A stretch of 38,147 nucleotides of DNA from assembly GCF_000379805.1 (NCBI RefSeq), contig NZ_KB903537.1:116291-154437 (forward strand), given 5' to 3'. The position numbers and the translations under genes are program-made. Source of the stretch: Lewinella cohaerens DSM 23179. GTDB taxonomy: Bacteria > Bacteroidota > Bacteroidia > Chitinophagales > Saprospiraceae. The notes under the pieces are model-generated. The model ran no database searches, was not told the origin of the DNA, and saw only the letters and a list, made by a program, of their open reading frames with translations. This document shows, one piece after another, positions 8,587 through 16,166 of the stretch. Positions within the stretch are counted from its first letter, which is position 1. Each line of letters begins with the position of its first letter.

Positions 8587-8777
8587 TAAGAAGGGAATCG
8601 TAAAAACAGTTGATATCTTGACAATTTCACGGCCACAACTGGCCTAGCGATGTGCAGCAGCTGCCCGGCACGGGCAGGCCCGCAGGGCTGAGTGAATAAC
8701 GAACTGCGTAACGTAGCGCCCACGCGAATGCGGGGGAGGCCCCATAAAAAATTTAGTGCTTGTTTGAAAAACAAAAA
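8587..8777. other. GC-rich intergenic segment with small palindromes
   Basis: Between the radical SAM stop and the next start there are small perfect stems: GGCCA/TGGCC at 8631-8635/8640-8644, and CTGCCCG/CGGGCAG at 8661-8667/8671-8677. Base composition is more GC-rich than the surroundings from about 8630 to 8745. No U-tract follows these stems, so they are not typical intrinsic terminators. They are probably dispersed intergenic repeat sequence. Confidence 0.45.
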
Positions 8778-9371
8778 ATGAGAATATTATTCTGCATTAT
8801 TGTAGCAGCTCTTTTCCAAAGTAGTTGTACTCCTGCCCAGCCTGCGCGTGCAAATCAATTTGTAGACAGCAGGGATCAGTATGTCTATGAGGTCATCACT
8901 ATTGGTGACCAAGACTGGTTGGGGTCCGATTTGAAATATCAAACACCCGCCTCCTTTTGCTATAAGAACGAGGAAGAGAATTGTCAGGAATATGGACGAT
9001 TGTATTCCTTCCCCGAAGCCCAAATAGCTTGCCCCTCAGGCTGGCGATTACCTACAGAAATGGATTGGAGAACATTGGAACAAACGCTAGGCATGGAGCC
9101 TGCCGAAGCAGAGGCCATAAGAGTATGGCGAGGAGACCAGGAAGGTGCTTTGTTAGCTCAAAAGCTAGGGCTAACATTTTCGGGTATGGGGAGATACAAT
9201 GGTCGTGATTTTATGGGCAAAGACCAATTTGTCTACTATTGGGTAGATGAACCGGGCCCATCAGGCGAGCAATTCTCCCTTTACCGAATGGTTAGCAAAA
9301 AGGAAAATAGAATCTATAGTGATCAAGTGCCCAAAATGGACCTTTGCTGTGTGCGTTGTGTGAGAGATTGA
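8778..9371 (+). CDS. FISUMP-domain lipoprotein
   Basis: From ATG 8778 the protein has 197 residues. It opens with a lipoprotein signal ending in FQSSC (lipid-attached C17). The body matches the FISUMP (Fibrobacter succinogenes major paralogous) domain: VYEVITIGDQDWLGSDLKY, ENCQEYGRLYSFPEA, ACPSGWRLPTEMDW and a cysteine-rich end CCVRCVRD. Paired cysteines are typical and may form disulfides outside the cytoplasm. The function of this domain is not known; the proteins are usually lipoproteins or secreted. The frame extends to TTG 8760, but ATG 8778 gives the better signal peptide. The gene follows the radical SAM gene after a 191-bp GC-rich gap and is probably transcribed alone. Confidence 0.82.
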   Translation: MRILFCIIVAALFQSSCTPAQPARANQFVDSRDQYVYEVITIGDQDWLGSDLKYQTPASFCYKNEEENCQEYGRLYSFPEAQIACPSGWRLPTEMDWRTLEQTLGMEPAEAEAIRVWRGDQEGALLAQKLGLTFSGMGRYNGRDFMGKDQFVYYWVDEPGPSGEQFSLYRMVSKKENRIYSDQVPKMDLCCVRCVRD

Positions 9372-9403
9372 GTCGTTAATAACGAGCCACATGCGCTAAG
9401 ATT

Positions 9404-9736
9404 TTATGACAGGTAATAGGCCACACTATCCCTCAATTCAGCGATGAGTTCTTCATTCATGTAGGGGTATTCGTCAGGAAGATCCAGTACAATTACGGTT
9501 TTATCCGCTAGCAGGTCGCCAAAGTCAGCGGTGATGCGTTGCTTGTGGGAATCCTCCATCACGAAGATGAGTTCTGCCCAATTGATCAAGGTGGCGTTGA
9601 CTCGAATGCGGGCCGTTTTAGAAGTCCCTGCAGACTTTACGTTGATCCCCTCTGTATTACGAAAGATGGTCTCGGCAGTGCGGCTGCGCCATTCGTTTTT
9701 ACTACAAATAAAGAGGAGGTGTTTTGCTTTAGTCAT
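9404..9736 (-). CDS. Small predicted protein tyrosine phosphatase (COG4551-like)
   Basis: This 110-residue protein starts at ATG 9736. The N-terminal LLFICSKNEWRSRTAE contains the CX5R phosphatase loop (C11, R17, S18) after a beta strand, as in low-molecular-weight tyrosine phosphatases. LDLPDEYPYM near residue 84 provides D85 or D88 as a possible general acid. It is shorter than classical LMW-PTPs (about 150 residues), which fits the short predicted phosphatase family. It would be cytoplasmic, and its substrate is unknown. It lies 13 bp downstream of the NTF2-like lipoprotein gene, so the two are probably co-transcribed, although no functional link is evident. Confidence 0.8.
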   Translation of the reverse strand: MTKAKHLLFICSKNEWRSRTAETIFRNTEGINVKSAGTSKTARIRVNATLINWAELIFVMEDSHKQRITADFGDLLADKTVIVLDLPDEYPYMNEELIAELRDSVAYYLS

Positions 9737-9749
9737 GCTCTAGATACGC

Positions 9750-10244
9750 CTACTTCTGAACTCGGGTAGAATGTAACATTTTCAACTTCCAGCCTTCGGC
9801 AGTCTTGACTGCTACAGCGCTTTCGAGCCAGTGGGCTTGCCCAGTGGTGTCTTTACCTACGGTCCAGGTGCCATAGTTGTGGTAAGTTGTCCAAGCTAGT
9901 TCGCTATTGGCCCCTGTGGTCAGGAATTCCATATGATTGGTGCGTACGTACCCTTGCTCAATCATGCCTGCCATTGCGTTGCGTTGGTAGTTGATAATCG
10001 TGTCATTGGTCCACACTTCACCATGTTCTAGCAGCAGAAAGTCTTCGGTATGCAAGCGCGCCAAACTGTTGGTATCGAGGGCCGACCAGACTTGGTCAAA
10101 AGCATCGATCACCAGTTGTTGGATGGCTTCTTCGGGGGTGATCTCCTCTACCGTTGTTTCTATTACAGAATCGGCTGAAGGAGTAGTTGGCTGACAGCTA
10201 CATAGGGCTAGCAAAAAGAAGAGGTAGAAGCTTGGGGTTTTCAT
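9750..10244 (-). CDS. NTF2/SnoaL-like (DUF4440-type) lipoprotein
   Basis: This 164-residue protein starts at ATG 10244. A lipoprotein signal (MKTPSFYLFFLLALCSCQP) has two candidate lipid-attached cysteines (C15, C17). The rest looks like a compact cone-shaped NTF2-like domain: a first helix VIDAFDQVWSALDTNSLARL, the strand pair DFLLLEHGEVWTND, then AWTTYHNYGTWTV and a closing strand GWKLKMLHSTRV. Such domains are used as enzymes or as ligand-binding scaffolds; no catalytic residues can be assigned. It is likely anchored to a membrane facing the periplasm or surface. It is first in a probable two-gene unit with the phosphatase-like gene. Confidence 0.75.
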   Translation of the reverse strand: MKTPSFYLFFLLALCSCQPTTPSADSVIETTVEEITPEEAIQQLVIDAFDQVWSALDTNSLARLHTEDFLLLEHGEVWTNDTIINYQRNAMAGMIEQGYVRTNHMEFLTTGANSELAWTTYHNYGTWTVGKDTTGQAHWLESAVAVKTAEGWKLKMLHSTRVQK

Positions 10245-10314
10245 GATGGAAGTTGTTTTTTGTGATTTTGGCTCAAAACGTATGATCGCACTGGTACGAT
10301 TGGCGTGCGTTTTT

Positions 10315-10445
10315 GGGTGCGGGGTGCGGGGTGCGGAAACCTACGGTGGGCTAACTTCCGAATTCCGAGTTCCCAATTCCGACTTTAAGTGCGGAGTTAG
10401 CCCAACGCTTACACCTTTACACTTTTCCAACCTTTACACCTTTTT
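10315..10445. repeat. Heptad-repeat cluster with hairpin
   Basis: Several short tandem repeats sit together between the cvfB-like stop and the lipoprotein start. GGGGTGC is repeated three times around 10315-10336. Four TTCCGAN/TTCCCAN heptads run over about 10356-10383. GGTGTAAA units lie in reverse orientation at 10409-10445. Perfect 10-bp arms, TGGGCTAACT at 10347-10356 and AGTTAGCCCA at 10395-10404, enclose the TTCCGAN array. No gene was seen. Confidence 0.7.
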
Positions 10446-10451
10446 GGCCCC

Positions 10452-11288
10452 TTATTCCGCCATCCGAATCCCCCCATCTTCCAGGGTTATCTTCCGCTGG
10501 CGGTACAGGTCACCGATGGCTTTTTTGAAGGCTTTCTTACTGATATGAAAACGGTGATAAATCACCTCTGGATCACTTTTATCCGTGATAGGTAGGAAGC
10601 CGTTGTTTTGCTCCAAAGCGTGAAAGATATCCTCGCTATTTTTACTATTGAAGTTTTGGTAACCGATAGGGTGAAGCGATATATCGACCTTATTGCCTTC
10701 GCGGATTTTCTTGACGTAGGCAGTCATTTTATCACCGATACGCAGGTCTTTGAAAATCTCGTTTTTGTAGACCAAGCCCCGGTGGCGGTTGTTTACCGTT
10801 ACGGAATAGCCAATCTCTGTTTCGCGGTACACGAGAATTTCGACTTCCTCGCCTTCCTCTACCATTAGTTCGTCATTGATCAGCCATTTTTCCAGTTTAT
10901 TGCTGGCGTAAAGGCGGTCGGTTTCTTCATCTAGTGCCAGATACACGACGTACCAGCGGCCTTCTTCCAGTTTTACGCGTTGCTCGCTGTACGGCACCAT
11001 CAGGTGTTTTTCCATACCCCAGTCCAAGAAGGTGCCGACATCAGCAACATCTACGACTTCAAGCAGGGCAAACTCATTGAGTAAAATACCAGGAGTGAGC
11101 GTAGTAGCGACTTTGCGTTCATCGTAATCGAGGTAAACAAAAACCGTGATCTGATCGCCAATATCGTAGTGTTCTGGTATATATTTATTAGGAAGTAAGA
11201 CATCTTCGCCTTCTTCATCTCCCAGGAAAAGACCTACGCTGGTTTCCCTTAATATCTCTAAATCGTTGTATTGTCCGATGGCTATCAC
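10452..11288 (-). CDS. cvfB: CvfB/YitL-family S1-type RNA-binding protein
   Basis: This 278-residue protein starts at GTG 11288. It is made of successive S1/OB-like beta-barrels, visible as LGDEEGEDVLLPNKYIP, VVDVADVGTFLDWGMEKHLM, VNNRHRGLVYKNEIFKDLRI and KVDISLHPIGYQ, and ends in a winged-helix-like segment (FHISKKAFKKAIGDLYRQRK). This arrangement and length match the CvfB (conserved virulence factor B)/YitL family, RNA-binding regulators first described in Gram-positive bacteria. The protein is cytoplasmic, and its RNA targets cannot be inferred. It follows the GT-C gene on the same strand after 123 bp that contain a dispersed repeat, so co-transcription is possible but not shown. Confidence 0.87.
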   Translation of the reverse strand: MIAIGQYNDLEILRETSVGLFLGDEEGEDVLLPNKYIPEHYDIGDQITVFVYLDYDERKVATTLTPGILLNEFALLEVVDVADVGTFLDWGMEKHLMVPYSEQRVKLEEGRWYVVYLALDEETDRLYASNKLEKWLINDELMVEEGEEVEILVYRETEIGYSVTVNNRHRGLVYKNEIFKDLRIGDKMTAYVKKIREGNKVDISLHPIGYQNFNSKNSEDIFHALEQNNGFLPITDKSDPEVIYHRFHISKKAFKKAIGDLYRQRKITLEDGGIRMAE

Positions 11289-11336
11289 TTGCGCTAAATT
11301 TTACTTATTATTCTTGTTACACCAACTTTTTCTTGC

Positions 11337-11352
11337 CGCAGAGACGCTGAGG
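11337..11352. repeat. Dispersed CGCAGAGACGC motif
   Basis: CGCAGAGACGCTGAGG differs by one base from CGCAGAGACGCAGAGG at 6194-6209. This kind of motif is scattered through intergenic DNA of many bacteria, and its role is unknown. Confidence 0.6.
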
Positions 11353-11411
11353 CATGGAAGTTTTAGTTACTGCTTAGGTATTTCCCTTACAGGAAAAAGA
11401 AGATGAATACA

Positions 11412-12761
11412 TTAGTTAACAAAACGATTTGCTTCCTTTTGTGTCCACACTTCCCACGTTCCCCACAAAAGTACAACTATATATTCCAATCCTACGATCC
11501 AAAGATTTTCGTAGTATTCGGGATAGCTATAATTGATGTACGTCAGTAAAATCATCCCTGACCATACGACAGGCCAGCGGTAAGGTGTGAATAGACAAAG
11601 CACCAGCGGAAGGGCCGTGTACCAAGGATGAACCGTAGTGGCACAAAACAGATAAATACCGATAGCAAACAACCAACGCCCAGGCAGCTCGGCCCACACT
11701 TCGCTAGCACGTTCTTGCAATGCCCGGCCGGTAATCGTCACAAAGACCAAAATCGCCAGGACAGGCCCTATAAAACGAATGAGGTTGAAGCCACTAACCT
11801 GGAGTCCTACCCAACGGATAACGTAGTACAGCGATCCATTGAACTCAAATTGCTGGAAATATAGATTGACACTACTCCCGAAGTTCTTTAGAAATACACT
11901 GCTCACAAGCGGCCACCAGGTAAGCATCAAGATCACGCCCAGAATGGTGAAATACCCGAAGCTGCGCTTCCAACCCAAGCGGCGAATAAGAAATGGGAAA
12001 AACAACAATGGCAGTAGTTTACTCGCTACCGCTAAAGCCATTGCCCCGGCTGATGCAAAAAAAGTCCAGCCTTTCCCTTCACGCCACCAGCGCAACAAGA
12101 GCCACAAGCCCAAAAGCAAGAAAAAGATCATTGCTCCTTCAAAATGTAGGTTCCCCACTACTTCGACAATGATCAAGGGGTTGAGTGCGTACCACAATAC
12201 CCTGCTGGCGGGCAAGCCCCATTCACGCAACAGCGCCAACAAAAGGAAGATCGTTCCTACCTCCATCAACAGCAAAAACACCTGCATTACGACCGCTGCT
12301 CCCCATACACTATTGGGCGAAAGCCAACAGGCAAAAGCAAACAAGCCCTGCGCTACTGGTGGATAAATGGTATAGTATTCCGGGGAGTTGAGTTCGTTGA
12401 AGAGTGCCTGGCCCAAACCGGGCAAATGATGCCCTTCCTCCAAGTACCAGACCGGCAAATGATCAAAGGGGTTTTGCCCTGCCAACCACAATCTGCCATC
12501 CCACACGAAGCGGTAAATATCATCAGACAATGCTGGAAATGCACCTACGAGCGCCAGGCGCAACAATATCGCTACCCCTATCCAGAAGGTAAGATCAGCC
12601 GGCTTCGCGGTGTTGACTTGCCAAATGTAGACAAAGAAAAATGCCCCGTAACAACAGATAATACGCGGGAAAGAAGACTGCTCGACTCCGTAGCCTAAGC
12701 CTAAGGTTGCCAGGAGCATAACGAGGAAGGCAAGCAGTTGATAAAATTTTGGAAATTGCAT
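11412..12761 (-). CDS. GT-C membrane glycosyltransferase (polyprenol-phosphate mannosyltransferase-like)
   Basis: From ATG 12761 the protein has 449 residues and about ten or more hydrophobic helices. After the first helices a loop reads SDDIYRFVWDGRLWLAGQNPF (D80, D81), the acidic first-loop motif typical of GT-C enzymes that use a lipid-phosphate sugar, as in MptA/B-like and DUF2029-type mannosyltransferases. NPLIIVEVVGNLHFEG and VASKLLPLLFFPFL also fit this group. It would add a sugar on the periplasmic side of the inner membrane. The frame extends to TTG 12812, but that region carries a hairpin, so the ATG is preferred. Upstream on the same strand, the two GT2 genes may supply the lipid-linked donor. 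Sugar identity is inferred only. Confidence 0.82.
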   Translation of the reverse strand: MQFPKFYQLLAFLVMLLATLGLGYGVEQSSFPRIICCYGAFFFVYIWQVNTAKPADLTFWIGVAILLRLALVGAFPALSDDIYRFVWDGRLWLAGQNPFDHLPVWYLEEGHHLPGLGQALFNELNSPEYYTIYPPVAQGLFAFACWLSPNSVWGAAVVMQVFLLLMEVGTIFLLLALLREWGLPASRVLWYALNPLIIVEVVGNLHFEGAMIFFLLLGLWLLLRWWREGKGWTFFASAGAMALAVASKLLPLLFFPFLIRRLGWKRSFGYFTILGVILMLTWWPLVSSVFLKNFGSSVNLYFQQFEFNGSLYYVIRWVGLQVSGFNLIRFIGPVLAILVFVTITGRALQERASEVWAELPGRWLFAIGIYLFCATTVHPWYTALPLVLCLFTPYRWPVVWSGMILLTYINYSYPEYYENLWIVGLEYIVVLLWGTWEVWTQKEANRFVN

Positions 12762-12783
12762 TATCGGCAAAAATAACAACCAT

Positions 12784-12827
12784 AAGTCATACCGAATTTT
12801 GGCTAAGGCCAAAATTCAGCCTGACTT
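12784..12827. repeat. Long inverted repeat upstream of the GT-C gene
   Basis: The arms 12784-12803 and 12808-12827 match at 17 of 20 positions, with a perfect inner 10-bp stem GAATTTTGGC/GCCAAAATTC and loop TAAG. A related sequence, inverted, lies at about 12974-12991 (AAAATTCGGGATGACT), so the motif occurs on both sides of the terminator at 12891. Part lies within the possible N-terminal extension of the GT-C frame. Confidence 0.65.
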
Positions 12828-12890
12828 TAACTTAGAAAGAGTCATTAAATACCCTGAAAAGAGTAATTTATCGAGACTATTTGTAGAAAA

Positions 12891-12931
12891 CCCCATGATT
12901 TTACTAATAGAAATCATGGGGTTTCTTCTTT
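12891..12931 (-). terminator. Intrinsic terminator for the GT2 pair (bidirectional shape)
   Basis: A perfect 11-bp stem, CCCCATGATTT/AAATCATGGGG (12891-12901, 12911-12921), has a 9-nt loop. On the minus strand it is followed by TTTTC. On the plus strand it is followed by TTTCTTCTTT. It lies 72 bp after the stop of the larger GT2 gene and would separate the GT2 pair from the GT-C gene. Confidence 0.75.
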
Positions 12932-13002
12932 AAAGATAGGTTTTGCAGTTGGTCAGCACGGATTTTGATGACAATCAAAATTCGGGATGACTGCTCAAGG
13001 CA

Positions 13003-14577
13003 CTAGAGCCTCAAATGCTTCACGGAATAGAAGAAAATCGCACCAAAACCAAGGGCCAGCATCAAGTGAAACATGACGAAAGTTGTATTCTGTATATAGA
13101 ATGCTCCACCTACTGCGGCCATGAAATACAATGAAAGCAGCCCCTCTCCAATGGTTGTCCAAGTAAGTTTCTTGGTAAGGTAATTTTGCTTCTTGAAGCT
13201 ATCCGTGATGTTCTTGATATTGAACTTCGGCGTGCGAATGAAAGGAGATTTCTTACCTCGGTAACCTTGCAGTACTGCAACAGAGTTGTGCAATGAAAGC
13301 CCCATCGACAATGCTAAGAACAAAGGAAAGAGCAGAATAAACTTGGTCACCGCTTTACCAAAATCTTTTTCCTGATTGGCCGGACTTTGAATATTTGCTA
13401 CGTAGTAAATGGCAATGATCGACAATAGTCCTACGAGGAAGTATGCAAAGAAGTTTTTGCTAAAGCCCATTTCGATTAAATCGCCCATGAAGAACAACAG
13501 CGGCACACTCGATATTCCTGCCAGAAACACGAACAAGAAGACCGAACTGGCCAACAAGTGACTGGTAGCATGAACTTTCTGGTTCAAGCTCAGGTCTGAA
13601 CGCCAAACGGTAGGCAGCATTTTCTTAGCGGTCTCCGCGCCACCTTTCATCCAGCGAAACTGCTGCGATTTGAAGCTGTTCATTTCAGCAGGTAATTCGG
13701 CAGGAGAGCCAATGTTCTCCAGGAAGCGAATTTTATATCCCTTCAATTGAGAACGGATACTCAAATCCAGGTCTTCAGTAAGGGTATCAGCTTCCCAACC
13801 ACCAGCATCTTCGATGGTTTTGCGGCGCCAAACACCAGCAGTACCGTTAAATTGAAGCATGTATTCACCGTTCATACGGCCCACTTGCTCTACAGTAAAG
13901 TGTACGTTCAGCTGTAAAGCCTGCAAGCGGGTAATGAGGGAATAATCCTCGTTGATGTGCTCCCAACGAGTTTGCACTACGCCCACTTTTTCGTCCTGAA
14001 AAAACGGAAGAGTTCTCAATAAAAAGTCTTTCTTAGGAAGAAAATCCGCATCGAAGATGGCCATAAATTCGCCCTTCGCAGCAGACATGCCATCACGCAA
14101 TGCGCCCGCCTTGAATCCTTGGCGAATTTCACGCGTCACCTGCTCGATATTATAGCCTTTGGCTTTATACTCCGCAACTTTAGCCGCGACGATATCGAGG
14201 GTTTCGTCGGTAGAATCATCCAGAATATGGATCTCGTATCGATCCTTTGGATAATCAAATTCCGCGACCGCATCGATCAGTCGTTCGATGACGTACATCT
14301 CGTTGTAAATCGGTAGTTGTACCGTAACAAACGGATAAGCATCGGTGTCTTCTTCAGCAAAAGCCGTCATCTGACCAGCCCCCGAGCTCCAGCTATCACC
14401 ACCAGCAGCTACTGCAACCTGTACAGGTTTTTCGTGCTCTGCCATGATCATTTCCGGCGTATTGCGGCGACCGCGCTTATAATAATACAACAAGTTGAAC
14501 TGCATCACACAGTAAATGGTGATGTACAACAAGGCGAGAGTATATACTCCCAACACGAAAAAAGCAAGTGTAGTCAT
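13003..14577 (-). CDS. Membrane GT2 glycosyltransferase, cellulose-synthase-like
   Basis: This 524-residue protein starts at ATG 14577. It has one N-terminal membrane helix (about 1-30), a cytoplasmic GT-A domain (about 82-310) and about four or five C-terminal helices. The processive-type GT2 motifs are all present: DDS at 120-122, DAD at 176-178, TED at 267-269 and QQFRW at 305-309. These bind the UDP or GDP sugar and position the acceptor, as in cellulose, mannan and glucomannan synthases and in ceramide glucosyltransferase-like proteins. It probably makes a beta-linked glycan and moves it through its own membrane channel. No PilZ domain was recognised. It lies 30 bp downstream of the smaller GT2 gene in the same unit, and a terminator follows. 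The sugar and the product are unknown. Confidence 0.9.
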   Translation of the reverse strand: MTTLAFFVLGVYTLALLYITIYCVMQFNLLYYYKRGRRNTPEMIMAEHEKPVQVAVAAGGDSWSSGAGQMTAFAEEDTDAYPFVTVQLPIYNEMYVIERLIDAVAEFDYPKDRYEIHILDDSTDETLDIVAAKVAEYKAKGYNIEQVTREIRQGFKAGALRDGMSAAKGEFMAIFDADFLPKKDFLLRTLPFFQDEKVGVVQTRWEHINEDYSLITRLQALQLNVHFTVEQVGRMNGEYMLQFNGTAGVWRRKTIEDAGGWEADTLTEDLDLSIRSQLKGYKIRFLENIGSPAELPAEMNSFKSQQFRWMKGGAETAKKMLPTVWRSDLSLNQKVHATSHLLASSVFLFVFLAGISSVPLLFFMGDLIEMGFSKNFFAYFLVGLLSIIAIYYVANIQSPANQEKDFGKAVTKFILLFPLFLALSMGLSLHNSVAVLQGYRGKKSPFIRTPKFNIKNITDSFKKQNYLTKKLTWTTIGEGLLSLYFMAAVGGAFYIQNTTFVMFHLMLALGFGAIFFYSVKHLRL

Positions 14578-14607
14578 GCTTAATTGACTTTTACCTAGCT
14601 GCCGAAA

Positions 14608-15306
14608 CTACAGCAGCTTAAAAATGGTCCACAAAATTTTATATCCAGCCATTATCGTTCCACGAATGGTTCCAGAAACTTTTGACACCCCCACTCGGCG
14701 GCGGTAAGTAACAGAAACCTCCGTACAGCGTAATTTCTTTTTAGCAGCTTTAACCTGCATCTCTACAGTCCACCCAAAGTCAGGATCCTGCATTTCCAAG
14801 GCTTGCAGTTTATCCCAACGGATTGCCCGAAAAGGGCCAAGGTCTGTAAAGTGATAGTTGTAAAACAGTCGGATCAAATTTGTGGCCAGCCAGTTGCCAA
14901 AAATTTGTTGGGGTTGCATCGCACCGCTCTCCATCGCTCCTGTGGCCCGAGAGCCAATCACCATGTCCATCTCCTCTTCAAGAATCGGTTTGATCAACAA
15001 AGGTAACTCTTCTGGATGATCCGAGTAGTCTCCATCCAAAAAAACCACAATATCAGGCTGTTCTGATGGTTTTTTAGCGGCAACATGAGCCATGCCTGCC
15101 AAACAAGCACTTCCATATCCCGGCCTTGGCTGATCAACAACGGTAGCACCTCCTGCCGCAGCTACTTCAGCCGTTTTATCAGTACTTGCATTGTTACAAA
15201 CAATAATATCTCGTACCCAATCCCGAGGAATATCTGCTACAACCAGCCCTATAGAAGCTTCTTCGTTGTAAGCAGGAATAATAAGATCAATAACAGGTTT
15301 GCTCAA
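14608..15306 (-). CDS. GT2 glycosyltransferase, polyprenyl-phosphate-sugar-synthase-like
   Basis: This 232-residue protein starts at TTG 15306. The GT-A fold begins VIDLIIPAYNEEASIG, continues with IIVCNNASTDKT and has the metal-binding DGD at 91-93 (VVFLDGDYSD). GSRATGAMESGAM and GPFRAIRWDKL are typical of dolichyl/polyprenyl-phosphate mannose or glucose synthases. Only a weakly hydrophobic tail is present (GYKILWTIFKLL), so it is probably peripheral to the membrane. It would transfer a sugar from a nucleotide donor to undecaprenyl phosphate. It is the first gene of the unit, with a good -7 box about 55 bp upstream. A GT-C enzyme that could use its product lies two genes downstream. An ATG start was not found near the N-terminus. 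Confidence 0.85.
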   Translation of the reverse strand: MSKPVIDLIIPAYNEEASIGLVVADIPRDWVRDIIVCNNASTDKTAEVAAAGGATVVDQPRPGYGSACLAGMAHVAAKKPSEQPDIVVFLDGDYSDHPEELPLLIKPILEEEMDMVIGSRATGAMESGAMQPQQIFGNWLATNLIRLFYNYHFTDLGPFRAIRWDKLQALEMQDPDFGWTVEMQVKAAKKKLRCTEVSVTYRRRVGVSKVSGTIRGTIMAGYKILWTIFKLL

Positions 15307-15664
15307 AGTTGATGCTTTACTAGAAGCAGAGATGCCCCATTCTACTTAAGATTTCGGCGCAAAGGTACACCAAATGAATAGATTCTGCTTGTCCCAATGG
15401 CTACATATTCAGGACTTAAGCACTTTGCAATAAAAAAAGAACATTATTTTTCTTCAATTCGTAACCTTCACCGCTGTCCACCGTACAATAGCGACAAATA
15501 GGTAGACTTCGGTTTGCCTAGGCACAAATAACAATAATGAGTGAAACCATATAGCTTCGGCCTTCCTACGGGTTGCTGAAGCACAAATCGGCTTTTGTAT
15601 TAACCCTCCGAAAAAAATCGGGCAAAAGTCGTGCTAATTTACTTGCGGATAAATCATTTCACTC
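15307..15664. other. Divergent intergenic region between GT2 and small ORF
   Basis: No gene was seen. The region contains the minus-strand -7 box at 15360-15367. A run with CTTCGG/CCGAAG-type short stems lies at about 15505-15590. The region before 15665 is AT-rich, but no clear plus-strand promoter was recognised. Confidence 0.4.
15360..15367 (-). promoter_or_regulatory. Bacteroidota -7 box (TACCTTTG) for the GT2 operon
   Basis: Read on the minus strand, the sequence is TACCTTTG followed by CGCCG, a full match to TAnnTTTG. It lies 54 bp before TTG 15306. No TTTG was found at the preferred spacing upstream, so the -33 element is weak. Confidence 0.5.
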
Positions 15665-15970
15665 ATGCGTAACGGAAATACTATCTTACCGACGACACAG
15701 CTGGACATTGCACTAGAGCGCCTGGAATTACTACTGGAGCCTGGCTCGCAGGAGCTGTTTGAAAAATTACAGACCCAAAAGGATATCCATCTTCCCTACC
15801 TGAGCCAAGAACTCAGAAAACCTCCGGGGAAACTAAAACGGCAGCTTGATAAACTCAAAGCTACCGGGCTGGTCTACAGCTCTAAACGATATCCGAAAAG
15901 TTATTCTCTTAATCACTTACGGTGCCTAAAAATCCGCCTTCAGGTAGAAGCGGTTGTCGAGGCCTTGTAA
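15665..15970 (+). CDS. Small winged-helix-like protein of unknown function
   Basis: This 101-residue protein starts at ATG 15665 and ends in tandem stops (TAA TAA). It looks helical at first (LDIALERLELLLEPGSQELFEKL), then has a helix-turn-helix-like stretch (LPYLSQELRKPPGKLKRQL), a third helix (KLKATGLVYSS) and a basic wing-like hairpin (KRYPKSYSLN). This pattern resembles ArsR-type winged-helix proteins, so DNA binding is plausible. No metal-binding cysteines are present. It is monocistronic and convergent with the RNA methyltransferase gene. I do not recognise a named family. The coding call rests on length, codon use and secondary structure. Confidence 0.6.
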   Translation: MRNGNTILPTTQLDIALERLELLLEPGSQELFEKLQTQKDIHLPYLSQELRKPPGKLKRQLDKLKATGLVYSSKRYPKSYSLNHLRCLKIRLQVEAVVEAL

Positions 15971-16166
15971 TAATAGCTGTTCAATATGCTACAAAGAGAT
16001 TAACAAACCAATGCACTTGGCATCCCCGCCACCTGCGGGGCGGCCGGGCTATCCGTTCGCTATCGCTACCTTCTATCCCTGGCTGTGCTCGCTCCGCTGC
16101 GCCGAGCTCTCCCGATGGAAGATCGGGATTCGGTCCGCTGCTAGATAGAGTGCTGAGCTTTTTTCT
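15971..16166. repeat. GC-rich repeat-like segment between convergent genes
   Basis: Abruptly GC-rich DNA holds short palindromes: CCCCGC/GCGGGG at 16024-16029/16035-16040, and TCCCGAT/ATCGGGA at 16110-16116/16122-16128. The wording (GGGCTATCCGTTCGC, TCGCTCCGCTGCGCCGAG) resembles dispersed intergenic repeats common in Bacteroidota genomes. It could also act as a two-way terminator. No convincing protein is encoded. Confidence 0.55.

Noticed and set aside
8631-8677. Terminator after the radical SAM gene
   Set aside because: The stems are perfect but short and lack a U-tract on either strand.
12762-12812. N-terminal extension of the GT-C enzyme from TTG 12812
   Set aside because: It overlaps a hairpin; ATG 12761 starts directly before the first membrane helix.
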